DNA from: Acidimicrobiales bacterium
GTDB taxonomy: Bacteria; Actinomycetota; Acidimicrobiia; Acidimicrobiales; RAAP-2
Assembly (NCBI GenBank): GCA_017883135.1
Contig: JADGOE010000006.1
Span: 1-64,000 of the forward strand
Length of the DNA stretch: 64,000 nucleotides
Reading direction: 5' to 3'
Below the pieces are notes generated by a model. It was not told the DNA's origin. It saw nothing but the letters and a program-made list of their open reading frames with translations, and made no database searches. Shown here in pieces: positions 42,602 through 50,734 of the stretch (position 1 is the stretch's first letter; every line of letters begins with the position of its first letter). The translations under genes and the position numbers were made by a program.

Positions 42602-43261
42602 GTGCTCGACCGCTTCCACCCGCCGGTCGAGGAGTACCTCGAGACGATCTTCGCGTTGGAGGAGGAGGGCATACCCGTCATCCAGGCCCGGCTCGCCGAG
42701 CGCCTGGACAAGGCAGCCCCGTCGGTGTCCGAGATGCTCGACCGCCTCGAGGCCGACGATCTGATCGTGCGCAGCTCGCGGCAGATCACCATGACCGAAA
42801 CGGGCGCCGCCCTGGCCCAGGGCGTGGTGCGCAAGCACCGGCTCGCCGAGCGCCTGCTGGTCGACATCATCGGCCTCGATTGGGACAAGGCCCACATCGA
42901 GGCCGGCCGGTGGGAGCACGTGATCTCCGACGACGTGGAGGCACGTCTGGTGGTGCTTCTGGGGAACCCGGCGACCTGCCCCCACGGCAACCCGATTCCC
43001 GGGGCCGAACCGGTCGGGTCCGAGCAGAAACGCCTGGCGGAGGCCCAGCCCGGCGATCGCATCCGCCTGGAGCGCGTCACCGAGAGCGTCGAACACGACA
43101 CGGCTTCCCTCTCCTACCTCGCTGACCACGGCCTCACCCCCGGCACCACCGCACTGGTCCAGGCCAAGGCTCCCGATGGGACCTTGACCCTGGTGGTGGG
43201 GGATGTCACCGTCGCCCTCGGCACGGCAATGACCCAGCGGATGTTCGTGGCCCCAGCCTGA
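42602..43261 (+). CDS. DtxR/MntR-family metal-dependent regulator
   Basis: A 219-residue repressor with the three DtxR domains: N-terminal winged HTH (QARLAERLDKAAPSVSEMLD), dimerisation/metal domain (VRKHRLAERLLVDIIGLDWD, RWEHVISDDVE) and an SH3-like C-terminal domain. Numbering matches DtxR. Secondary-site ligands His79, Glu83 and His98 and primary-site Glu105 and His106 are kept. Met10 is replaced by Glu11 (equivalent position), and Cys102 by Gly. Glu14 sits where MntR has its Glu11. This suggests manganese rather than iron sensing. GTG 42602 is seven bases after TAGAAT (leaderless). Confidence 0.9.
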   Translation: MLDRFHPPVEEYLETIFALEEEGIPVIQARLAERLDKAAPSVSEMLDRLEADDLIVRSSRQITMTETGAALAQGVVRKHRLAERLLVDIIGLDWDKAHIEAGRWEHVISDDVEARLVVLLGNPATCPHGNPIPGAEPVGSEQKRLAEAQPGDRIRLERVTESVEHDTASLSYLADHGLTPGTTALVQAKAPDGTLTLVVGDVTVALGTAMTQRMFVAPA

Positions 43262-43345
43262 TCCGCTCCCGGACCGGGGTCCTGTCCGGCTGCTCGGCAC
43301 CGCCGTGGAACCGGCCCGCCGGGGCCCAGGGCCGTCCGAATTGGT

Positions 43346-43372
43346 TCAGCACTCACTAGAGTGGAGTGCCAA
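43346..43372. promoter_or_regulatory. CIRCE operator upstream of hrcA
   Basis: TCAGCACTC, nine bases, GAGTGCCAA: each arm differs from the CIRCE consensus (TTAGCACTC-N9-GAGTGCTAA) at one symmetric position, so the repeat pairs except for one C/C pair. A TAGAGT -10 box (43357-43362) lies in its spacer. HrcA binding would therefore block its own promoter, releasing on heat shock. Confidence 0.92.
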
Positions 43373-43437
43373 CGTGATGTGCATCAGGCTCCGGTAGCCG
43401 CCCGCAGCCGACAGACCCGATCCAGTGGCGAGAGAAC

Positions 43438-44502
43438 ATGCCGACCATCGACGACAGCCGATCAGAACAGGCCGCACCCGGACCAGGGGAGCTCGACGCC
43501 CGTAAAGCGGCCATTCTCAACGCGGTGGTCGCCGAGTACATCGGCTCGGCCCAGCCGGTCGGATCCCAGCACGTGGTCAACGCCCCCGGTGTGAGCGTGT
43601 CCTCGGCCACGGTGCGCTCGGACATGGCGGCGCTGGAACGAGACGGGTTCCTGGCCCAACCCCACACCAGTGCAGGGCGCATCCCCACCGACAAGGGCTA
43701 TCGCTTCTTCGTCGACCACCTCGGGTACACCGGGTCACTCGATCCGGAGGGGCGCCAACAGGTGCGGCAGTTCTTCGACCACGCCCACGGGGAGATCGAG
43801 TCGATGCTCGAGAGAACCTCAGGGCTGCTGGCCGACCTCACTGACTGCACGGCGATGGTGGTGGGACCCTCCCACGAGGCGGCCGCCATCCGTTCCGTCC
43901 AGCTGGTCCGGCTGGGCCCGCGCCTGGCGCTGCTGGTGGTGGTGCTTGCCGACGGTGCGGTCCAGAAGCAGTCGATCGAGTTCGTCGAGGAGGTGGACGA
44001 GAACCGCCTGTCCGATGCCGCCGCCCGCCTGGCTGCCCATGCGCTCGGCGTCCCGATTGCCCAGGTGGGTCCCACGGCCGCCGGCAGCGGCGATGCGCAG
44101 ACCGATGCGGTGGTCTCGGCAGGCATCATGGCGATGAGGGTGCTCGGCACCGCAGACGGCGGGGACCAGCTCTTTGTCGGCGGCTCCTCGCGGATGGTTG
44201 CGGCATTCGACGCAGTGGACACCGTGCGGTCGGTGCTCAGCATTCTCGAGCAGCAGCTGGTGGTGGTCACACTGCTCCGCGACATTCTCGAAACCGGCCT
44301 GTCGGTGGCCATCGGCACCGAGCATGGCGTGGAGCCACTGGCTTCGTGCGCCATCGTGGTGATGCCCGTCTCCGTCGACGGTGTCGAAGCCGGCACGATC
44401 GGGCTGCTGGGGCCGACACGGATGAACTATCCGCTGGCCCTGGCGGCGGCCCGCCTGGTCGGCGACCGCCTGGGTGAGCGCCTGAGCGAGTCCGGACGAT
44501 GA
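43438..44502 (+). CDS. hrcA: Heat-inducible repressor HrcA
   Basis: A 354-residue repressor that binds CIRCE and is stabilised by GroEL. The N-terminal wHTH reads ARKAAILNAVVAEYIGSAQP, VGSQHVVNAPGVSVSSATVR and SDMAALERDGFLAQPHTSAG. The GAF-like central domain and the C-terminal DRLGERL segment are family-typical. It is preceded by a CIRCE element and followed by dnaJ after 20 bp. The ATG has only a weak ribosome-binding site (GGCGAGAGAAC). Confidence 0.96.
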   Translation: MPTIDDSRSEQAAPGPGELDARKAAILNAVVAEYIGSAQPVGSQHVVNAPGVSVSSATVRSDMAALERDGFLAQPHTSAGRIPTDKGYRFFVDHLGYTGSLDPEGRQQVRQFFDHAHGEIESMLERTSGLLADLTDCTAMVVGPSHEAAAIRSVQLVRLGPRLALLVVVLADGAVQKQSIEFVEEVDENRLSDAAARLAAHALGVPIAQVGPTAAGSGDAQTDAVVSAGIMAMRVLGTADGGDQLFVGGSSRMVAAFDAVDTVRSVLSILEQQLVVVTLLRDILETGLSVAIGTEHGVEPLASCAIVVMPVSVDGVEAGTIGLLGPTRMNYPLALAAARLVGDRLGERLSESGR

Positions 44503-44521
44503 CCGACAGGAGGCAGGGCCG

Positions 44522-45658
44522 GTGACTCCGACCGATCTCTACCAGGTGCTCGGTGTAGGGCGTGACGCTTCCGACGATGAGCTGAAACGCGCCTACCGGT
44601 CGAAGGCGCGGGAGTTCCATCCCGACACCAATCAGGAGGGGTCCGAGTCGGGCGAGCGCTTCAAGGAGATCAGTCAGGCCTACGAGGTCCTGAAGGACCC
44701 AGAGCGCCGGGCCCGCTACGACCGCTTCGGCCCCGAAGGGGTGTTCGGAGCAGGCGCCGGCGGCGCTGCGGGCGACCCGTTCGGCGGCGGTCTGGGGGAC
44801 CTGTTCGATGCGTTCTTCAACGGGTCGGGTGGTGCGGCCGGAGGACGCGGTCGTCGCACCGGTCCCATGCCCGGCCCCGACGCCGAGATGGTCCTCCGAC
44901 TCACCTTCAGGGAGGCCGTCTTCGGCGTGCAGCGCCAGGTGGAGGTGCAGACCCCGGTCCACTGCTCCTCCTGCGAGGGCTCAGGCGCGCGACCGGGCAC
45001 GGCGGCTGTGCGCTGCCCCGATTGCCAGGGTGCCGGCGAGCTCCGCCGGGTGCGACAGTCGATCCTGGGCCAGGTGATCACGGCGATGCCCTGCCAGCGT
45101 TGCCGAGGCACTGGGCAGGCCATCGAAGACCCGTGCCCGGACTGCCGCGGCGAGGGCCGGCGAAACGAGGATCGGACCCTCACCGTGGACATCCCTGCCG
45201 GCGTCGACGACGGATCAACCCTGAGGCTGAACGGGCACGGCCCAGCAGGGTTCCGGGGTGGACCCAACGGTGCGCTCTTCGTCCACGTGTCGGTCCAAGC
45301 GGACGAGGCCTTCGAGCGATCCGGCGTCGACCTCCACGCTCCGGTGCACATCCCGGTGACCATGGCCGCGCTCGGAGGGACCATCGGGTTCGAGACGCTG
45401 GAGGATGTGCGCGACCTCGCGATTGCCGTCGGGACGCAGAGTGGGGCGGTGATCCTTCTGAAGGGCCTGGGTGTCCCCCGCCTGAGGGGACGCGGCCGGG
45501 GGGACCTCTTCGCGCACGTCCAGGTCGACACGCCGACCGGCCTCGACGATGGGCAGCGAGAGCTGCTCCGTGCGCTGGCCGAGGCCAGGGGTGAAGACCT
45601 GGGAAGTGCGCCGGCGGGTGAGGGAATCCTCTCGAAGATCCGTTCGGCCCTCAGCTGA
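44522..45658 (+). CDS. dnaJ: Chaperone DnaJ (Hsp40)
   Basis: A 378-residue co-chaperone that stimulates DnaK ATPase and delivers clients. The J domain (residues 5-70) contains YRSKAREFHPDTNQ with the HPD motif. A Gly-rich linker, then four zinc-finger repeats follow: CSSCEGSG, CPDCQGAG, CQRCRGTG and CPDCRGEG, giving two zinc sites. The client-binding C-terminal domains end with GILSKIRSALS. The start is GTG 44522 after GGAGG-like AGGAGGCAGGGCC. Together with hrcA it forms a heat-shock operon. dnaK and grpE are not in the window, so this may be a second (DnaJ2-type) copy. Confidence 0.95.
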   Translation: MTPTDLYQVLGVGRDASDDELKRAYRSKAREFHPDTNQEGSESGERFKEISQAYEVLKDPERRARYDRFGPEGVFGAGAGGAAGDPFGGGLGDLFDAFFNGSGGAAGGRGRRTGPMPGPDAEMVLRLTFREAVFGVQRQVEVQTPVHCSSCEGSGARPGTAAVRCPDCQGAGELRRVRQSILGQVITAMPCQRCRGTGQAIEDPCPDCRGEGRRNEDRTLTVDIPAGVDDGSTLRLNGHGPAGFRGGPNGALFVHVSVQADEAFERSGVDLHAPVHIPVTMAALGGTIGFETLEDVRDLAIAVGTQSGAVILLKGLGVPRLRGRGRGDLFAHVQVDTPTGLDDGQRELLRALAEARGEDLGSAPAGEGILSKIRSALS

Positions 45659-45660
45659 CC

Positions 45661-46434
45661 GTGGGGCAGGGTCCGGCTGCCTCGACCGGCGGCCCTGATC
45701 CGCTGCTGGTGTCGGCCGCTGCCATGGTCTTCGTCGAAGATCCGGCCGTGCCGGTGCTCACACCGGGCGATGCCCATCACCTCCTCGACGTCCTGCGGTT
45801 ACGCATCGGCGAGTTGGTCGTGGCGTCCGATGGAGCCGGCTCGTGGGTGCCCTGCCGTCTGAGCGCGTCCTCGGCCGGGCAAGGATCCCGTGGCATCGAG
45901 CTCGGTGCGGTGCTCGAGGCCGACGGTGACCTGGTCAGCCAGGCGAAGCTCCGCCCGGAGATCACGGTTGCCTTTGCGCCGACCAAGGGGGACTGGCCCG
46001 AATGGGTCGCCCAGAAGCTGACCGAACTGGGTGTGGACCGGATCGTGCCGATCAGGTCGGCCCGTTCGGTGGTCCGCTGGGACGGCGAGCGGGGGGAGCG
46101 GGCAGTCGAGCGTCTCCGGCGGGTGGCCCGGGAGGCGGCGGCCCAGTGTCGGCGGGCCTGGCTGCCCGAGGTCGCCCCGGTGACGCCGCTGGACGGGCTG
46201 GCCTCCCTGGTGGGCGACCTGCCGGTGCTGGCGCGGCCGGGGGGAGGGCCACCGTCGCTGGCCCATCCGGTCGTCGCGGTCGGGCCCGAGGGCGGGTGGG
46301 ACGACGAGGAACTGGCTTGTTTCGGGGTCGGGGTGGGGCTGGGTCCGACCGTCCTGAGGGCCGAGACGGCGGCCGTGGCCGCCGCCACCGTCCTGTGCGG
46401 TATCCGGGGCGGTGTGGTCGGAGCCCTTGCATAA
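45661..46434 (+). CDS. rsmE: 16S rRNA (uracil1498-N3)-methyltransferase
   Basis: SPOUT-fold methyltransferase of 257 residues that methylates U1498 of 16S rRNA. Seen: DAHHLLDVLRLRIGELVVAS of the N-terminal PUA-like domain, KGDWPEWVAQKLTELGVDRI, REAAAQCRRAWLPEV and the SAM-knot motifs VGPEGGWDDEE and LGPTVLRAETAAVAA. GTG 45661 is two bases after the dnaJ stop, and hrcA-dnaJ-rsmE is a common order. The first 20 residues are a non-conserved extension; ATG 45724 would be nearer the family start. Confidence 0.94.
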   Translation: MGQGPAASTGGPDPLLVSAAAMVFVEDPAVPVLTPGDAHHLLDVLRLRIGELVVASDGAGSWVPCRLSASSAGQGSRGIELGAVLEADGDLVSQAKLRPEITVAFAPTKGDWPEWVAQKLTELGVDRIVPIRSARSVVRWDGERGERAVERLRRVAREAAAQCRRAWLPEVAPVTPLDGLASLVGDLPVLARPGGGPPSLAHPVVAVGPEGGWDDEELACFGVGVGLGPTVLRAETAAVAAATVLCGIRGGVVGALA

Positions 46435-46591
46435 CCACGCTCCGTGAGCAAAACTACACAGAGAGGCAGGGCGCCCTGGTGGGCGGCACGGCTGAGTCCG
46501 TGGAAGTGGAACGGATGGGGTGGCGTGTGCTTCTGGCACATTGGCAGAGCCGGAGCTTGGGGGCGTTCGGTAGGGAGCAGCGGAGGTTGAC

Positions 46592-47188
46592 ATGTCGGTG
46601 ATTGACAAGAGCATCGTGGTCATCGATGACGACGATGAGCAGGAAGAGGCGGCTCGCGTCGCCTATGCGCGAGCGGTCGGCTCGCGGCTGCGGGCGATGC
46701 GCAAGCAGATGCGCCTCTCCTTGCAGGCGGTCGAGGCCATGTCCGAGCAGGAGTTCAAGGCCTCCGTACTGGGGGCCTACGAACGCGGGGAGCGGGCCAT
46801 CTCGGTGCCACGCCTCCAGCGGTTGGCCAAGCTCTACGACGTGCCCGTCGACCAGTTGCTCCCGCCTGACGATGGCTCCACGACTCGATGGGGAGGTTCC
46901 GGAGCCGCCGAGGACGTGGTCCCACTGGCTGCCCGGCGTTCCGTGCAGGCGGGCATCGGCGCGGACAAGGTGGCAATCGACCTGACCAAGCTCCACACGG
47001 TGAGCGGGCCCGAACGGGATCTGCTCCGTCGGTTCCTCAGCATGATCCAGGTGCACCGGCAGGACTTCAACGGTCGGATGATCACCATCAGGGCCGAGGA
47101 CGTGCGGGCCATTGCCTGCTTGTTCGGGGTGACTCCCGACAGCATGGGCGCCCGGCTGGACGAGCTTGGTCTCCTTGTGCACCTCTGA
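46592..47188 (+). CDS. BldD-like transcriptional regulator with c-di-GMP signature
   Basis: A 198-residue regulator. The N-terminal HTH_3 domain (residues 29-90: RLRAMRKQMRLSLQAVEAMS, VLGAYERGERAISVPRLQRL) is followed by a BldD-type C-terminal domain (KLHTVSGPERDLLRRFLSMI). BldD binds tetrameric c-di-GMP through R-x-D, eight residues, R-x-x-D. Here that is Arg156-Gln-Asp158 and Arg167-Ala-Glu-Asp170 with exactly eight between, so the signature is preserved. In Streptomyces BldD represses sporulation genes; here the targets are unknown. GGAGG lies before ATG 46592. A second regulator follows. Confidence 0.9.
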   Translation: MSVIDKSIVVIDDDDEQEEAARVAYARAVGSRLRAMRKQMRLSLQAVEAMSEQEFKASVLGAYERGERAISVPRLQRLAKLYDVPVDQLLPPDDGSTTRWGGSGAAEDVVPLAARRSVQAGIGADKVAIDLTKLHTVSGPERDLLRRFLSMIQVHRQDFNGRMITIRAEDVRAIACLFGVTPDSMGARLDELGLLVHL

Positions 47189-47216
47189 TGGCGCGCCGGG
47201 TGGTGGACCGCCGGCC

Positions 47217-47486
47217 GTGACCGAACCGATCGACTGGCTGAGCACCAAGCAGGCCGCCGAATGCCTCGGCATCACGCTGCGGAGCCTCTATCGCTTCATC
47301 GACGAAGGTGATCTGGTGGCCTACAAGTTCGGCCGGGTCATCAGGATCCAGCAGTCCGACGTCGACCGCTTCATCGAGGCGAGCCGGATCGCACCGGGGA
47401 GCCTCGAGCACCTCTATCCCGAGGCGAAGGGGAACGGGCGTGCCGCCGTCTCGCCGGATGGTCTGCCGGCACCGGCGGGAGGTTGA
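47217..47486 (+). CDS. BldC-like/excisionase-type winged-helix DNA-binding protein
   Basis: An 89-residue protein with a MerR-type winged HTH at residues 6-55: WLSTKQAAECLGITLRSLYR and FIDEGDLVAYKFGRVIRIQQ, then SDVDRFIEA. The C-terminal tail (RIAPGSLEHLYPEAKGN) is disordered. BldC-type proteins bind direct repeats cooperatively as developmental regulators; excisionases use the same fold. There is no recombinase here, and the setting between bldD-like and HIT genes argues for a chromosomal regulator. GTG 47217 is chosen because the preceding codons are non-conserved. Confidence 0.82.
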   Translation: MTEPIDWLSTKQAAECLGITLRSLYRFIDEGDLVAYKFGRVIRIQQSDVDRFIEASRIAPGSLEHLYPEAKGNGRAAVSPDGLPAPAGG

Positions 47487-47492
47487 CGGTCG

Positions 47493-47843
47493 GTGTCCGA
47501 CTGTCTGTTCTGCGGCATCGTCTCCGGTGACATCCCTGCGGAGATCGTCCGATCCGACGATGCAACCGTGGCCTTCCGGGACGTCAACCCTCAGGCACCT
47601 GTGCACATCCTCATCGTCCCGAGGCGCCACATCGTGAACGCCTCGACGGTGGACGGCGGGGACGGTGACGTCGTGGCCCGGATGCTGATGGCAGCCAAGG
47701 CGGTCGCCGACGACGAGGGGATCGGCGGCGAGGACCGTGGGTATCGCCTGGTGTTCAATGTGGGGCCCGATGCGCTCAACTCCGTCGACCACCTTCATCT
47801 CCACCTGGTCGGTGGCCGCGCCTTCGATTGGCCGCCCGGCTGA
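47493..47843 (+). CDS. HIT-family nucleotide hydrolase
   Basis: A 116-residue HINT-type HIT protein, full length. It begins SDCLFCGIVSGDIPAEIV with the family C-x-x-C pair. It contains PVHILIVPRRHI and the catalytic histidine triad in SVDHLHLHLVGGR (H-x-H-x-H). Relatives hydrolyse AMP-lysine or other nucleoside phosphoramidates. GTG 47493 is six bases after the regulator gene stop, probably in the same operon. Confidence 0.93.
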   Translation: MSDCLFCGIVSGDIPAEIVRSDDATVAFRDVNPQAPVHILIVPRRHIVNASTVDGGDGDVVARMLMAAKAVADDEGIGGEDRGYRLVFNVGPDALNSVDHLHLHLVGGRAFDWPPG

Positions 47844-47962
47844 GCACCGTCCGAACCGGGGGTGGGGGCGATCTCCCGCTGATCCGTGCAGACCGTGCGG
47901 CGTCCGATGCCCGATGAGATCGGCGCACCCGGCCCGCTGGTAGGGTCGGGTCCAGAGCGCAC

Positions 47963-48928
47963 GTGGCAGGCACCCAGGTCAAAATTCTCGTTCCCGGCAA
48001 CCACCTCATGGCCGGACTCCTCGGCCAGCGCGACGAGTTGCTGCGCCTGGTCGAAGGGGTGTTCGACGATGTCCGCATCGCCGTCCGGGGGAACGAGATC
48101 TCCATCGAGGGTGATGCCGCGGAACGGGTGGCCGCCCTCTTCGAGGAGCTGATCATCCTCCTCGAGTCCGGGCAGGGTCTCGATGCCGTTCAGGTCAACC
48201 GCACCATCGACATGATGCATGACGACGTGCGGCCGTCCGAGGTCCTCACCTCGGAGCTGCTCCGCTCCTCGCGGGGCCGCGCGGTGCGACCGAAGACCGG
48301 GGGCCAGAAGCAGTACACGGATGCCATCGTCTCCAACATCGTGACCTTCGGGATCGGCCCTGCGGGCACCGGCAAGTCCTACCTGGCCGTCGCACTCGCC
48401 GTCCAGGCGCTCCAGGCCCGCCAGGTCAACCGGATCATCCTGACCCGGCCTGCCGTCGAGGCCGGCGAGCGACTGGGATTCCTCCCCGGCGACCTGATGG
48501 CCAAGGTCGACCCCTACCTCCGTCCCCTCTACGACGCACTCCACGACCTGCTCGAGCCCGAGGGCGCGCAGCGGCTGATCGACCGGGGCGCGGTCGAGGT
48601 GGCTCCCCTGGCCTTCATGAGAGGGCGCACCCTGAACAACAGCTTCATCATCCTCGACGAGGCGCAGAACACCAGCCCGGAGCAGATGAAGATGTTCCTC
48701 ACCCGGATCGGGTTCGGGTCGAAGGCGGTGATCACCGGTGACATCACCCAGATCGACGTGCCCGGCGGTCGGTCCGGCCTGGTCGGCCTCGAACCGGTGC
48801 TGACCGGCGTGCCCGATCTCGCTTTCGTCCATCTGAAACAGCGGGACGTGGTCCGTCACCGCATCGTCGCCGACATCGTCGCCGCCTACGAGCGCCAGAG
48901 CGGACCGGGTGATCCCGATGTCCCTTGA
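47963..48928 (+). CDS. phoH: PhoH-like ATPase (YbeZ)
   Basis: A 321-residue PhoH/YbeZ protein with a KH-like N-terminal segment (residues 1-75) and an ATPase domain. Walker A is GIGPAGTGKSYLA, Walker B is FIILDEAQNTSPEQM; VILTRPAVEAGERLGFLPGD-type sequence lies between them. It works with YbeY in ribosome and rRNA quality control. GTG 47963 is chosen; TAGGGT at 47941-47946 fits a short-leader promoter. The 3' end overlaps ybeY by 20 bp, the usual phoH-ybeY pair. Confidence 0.94.
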   Translation: MAGTQVKILVPGNHLMAGLLGQRDELLRLVEGVFDDVRIAVRGNEISIEGDAAERVAALFEELIILLESGQGLDAVQVNRTIDMMHDDVRPSEVLTSELLRSSRGRAVRPKTGGQKQYTDAIVSNIVTFGIGPAGTGKSYLAVALAVQALQARQVNRIILTRPAVEAGERLGFLPGDLMAKVDPYLRPLYDALHDLLEPEGAQRLIDRGAVEVAPLAFMRGRTLNNSFIILDEAQNTSPEQMKMFLTRIGFGSKAVITGDITQIDVPGGRSGLVGLEPVLTGVPDLAFVHLKQRDVVRHRIVADIVAAYERQSGPGDPDVP

Positions 48929-49424
48929 CGTCTACGCGGCGGACGAGCAGTCCGACCACCCGGTTGCGGTGGATCGCTGGGCGGCCCTGGCCCGATCGGT
49001 CCTCGAGGCCGAGGGGGTCGTCGGCGACACCGAGGTCTCGCTGCTCTTCGTGGACGGGGCCACCATCGCCTCGCTGAACCAGCGCTTCCTCGGGACGGCT
49101 GGCCCGACCGACGTGCTCTCCTTCCCCATCGAGGACGAGGTGGATCGCGGCGGGAGGTCGCCGGACGAGGGGGGGACCGGCCCTGCGTCGATCGAGGTGG
49201 ACACCGAGCGTCGGCTGCTGCTCGGGGACGTGGTGATCTGCCCCGCGGTGGCTGCGGTCAACGCGGTGGACCACGGAGTCACCTTCGATGACGAGATCGC
49301 CCTGTTGGTGGTCCACGGAATCCTCCACCTCCTGGGGATGGACCATGTGGCCGATGACGAGGCCGAGCGGATGGAGCTCCGCGAGCAGCAGTTGCTGGGC
49401 CGGTACTACCGCGTGGCGTCATGA
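48909..49424 (+). CDS. ybeY: Endoribonuclease YbeY
   Basis: Zinc-dependent RNase of 171 residues involved in 16S rRNA 3' maturation and ribosome quality control. The metal-binding motif H-x3-H-x5-H is seen in VVHGILHLLGMDHVADDE. The upstream strand GPTDVLSFPIED is typical. There is a 20-residue Gly/Asp-rich insertion (DRGGRSPDEGGTGP) after it. The start is GTG 48909, or ATG 48918 within the phoH overlap. The TGA overlaps the next start (ATGA). Confidence 0.94.
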   Translation: MIPMSLDVYAADEQSDHPVAVDRWAALARSVLEAEGVVGDTEVSLLFVDGATIASLNQRFLGTAGPTDVLSFPIEDEVDRGGRSPDEGGTGPASIEVDTERRLLLGDVVICPAVAAVNAVDHGVTFDDEIALLVVHGILHLLGMDHVADDEAERMELREQQLLGRYYRVAS

Positions 49425-50734
49425 ATCCGGCCGCCGCCACCCTGGTGGCCACGGCGAACGTCAGCGTGGCCGACGTGGCCCTGCTCGTCGTGGTACTGGT
49501 GCTGTTGGCAGCCTCGGCGATGCTGGCCCTGGCCGAGACCAGCCTGGTCCGGATGAGCAGGGCCAAGGCGTTGGCCCTGGTGGACGACGGGCGGCGCGGG
49601 GCGAAGGTCCTGGTGCGCCTCACCGAGAACCCGCAGGGGTTCCTCAATCCACTGCTCCTGCTGGTGCTGATCTGTCAGCTGGTGGTGGCCACGCTCGTCG
49701 GAATTCTGGCCGCCAGCTGGTTCGGGGCCTGGGGTGTGGCCGCCGCCACCGTGTTCGAGATCGCGGTCATCTTCGTCCTCGGTGAGGCCGTTCCGAAGAA
49801 CTGGGCCGTCCACCACCCCGAGCGCTCCGCGCTGCTCAGCGCGCCACTGGTGGCGGCACTGGTCGGCTTTTGGCCGATCAGAATGGTGTCGGGCGCGCTG
49901 ATCGGCCTGTCCAACCTGCTGATCGGGCAACAGGGTGGGTACCTCGGATCCCATGTGACCGAGTCCGAGCTGCTGGCCATGGCCGACGTGGCCCTCGAGG
50001 GGGACGTGATCGAGACCGAGGAGCGCGCCCTCATCCACTCGATCATCGAGTTCGGCGACACGGTGGTGCGCGAGGTGATGGTCCCGCGCCCCGACATGGT
50101 GACCATCGGTGCCGAGGAGAGTGTCGAATCCGTGCTGGAGCGGGCTCTGGAGGCGGGGTTCAGCCGCATGCCGGCAGTGGAGCAACACGTCGACGACATC
50201 GTCGGGATCGCTTACACCAAGGACATGATCCGCACGGTCCGAATGGGGAAGGGAGGGGACGCGGTGAGGTCCCACCTACGGGTCGCCCACTTCGTACCGG
50301 AGACCAAGCGGGTCTCCGACCTGATGCGGGAGATGCAGGCCGAAAAGTTCCATCTGTCGGTGGTGGTCAACGAGTACGGCGGGACGGCCGGCCTGGTGAC
50401 GCTCGAGGACCTGATCGAGGAATTGGTGGGGGAGATCGTCGACGAGTTCGACGTGGAGGAGGCACCGGTGGAGCAACTGGGGGCGGGCCAGTTGCGGGTG
50501 AGCGCCCGCCTGCCCGTCGACGAGGTCAACGAACTGGTCGATGCCCGTCTCCCCACCGGAGCGTGGGACACGGTCGGAGGGCTGGTGTTCGATCTGCTTG
50601 GGCACGTTCCTGACGCGGGCGAGTCGGTGACCGTGGGTGGCCTGCGCCTGGTTGCCGACCGGGTCAACGGCCGCCGGATCGAACGGGTACGGATCGTGCC
50701 GCTGCCCGAGCCGGCCGGCGGAGAGAGCACATGA
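49421..50734 (+). CDS. CNNM/CorC (HlyC) family membrane transporter
   Basis: A 437-residue membrane protein with a DUF21/CNNM transmembrane domain (about 1-185: four hydrophobic helices, including VALLVVVLVLLAASAMLALA and NPLLLLVLICQLVVATLVGI). Two CBS domains follow (VREVMVPRPDMVTIGAEESV, VVVNEYGGTAGLVTLEDLIE), then a CorC_HlyC C-terminal domain. The family moves or senses Mg2+ and Na+. Residues HHPERSALL of the TM domain are typical. It is coupled by ATGA to both ybeY and era, an operon common in actinobacteria. Confidence 0.92.
   Translation: MNPAAATLVATANVSVADVALLVVVLVLLAASAMLALAETSLVRMSRAKALALVDDGRRGAKVLVRLTENPQGFLNPLLLLVLICQLVVATLVGILAASWFGAWGVAAATVFEIAVIFVLGEAVPKNWAVHHPERSALLSAPLVAALVGFWPIRMVSGALIGLSNLLIGQQGGYLGSHVTESELLAMADVALEGDVIETEERALIHSIIEFGDTVVREVMVPRPDMVTIGAEESVESVLERALEAGFSRMPAVEQHVDDIVGIAYTKDMIRTVRMGKGGDAVRSHLRVAHFVPETKRVSDLMREMQAEKFHLSVVVNEYGGTAGLVTLEDLIEELVGEIVDEFDVEEAPVEQLGAGQLRVSARLPVDEVNELVDARLPTGAWDTVGGLVFDLLGHVPDAGESVTVGGLRLVADRVNGRRIERVRIVPLPEPAGGEST

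Noticed and set aside
47217-47486. Excisionase of a mobile element
   Set aside because: There is no recombinase, att site or composition shift nearby; it lies between bldD-like and HIT genes in a core region.
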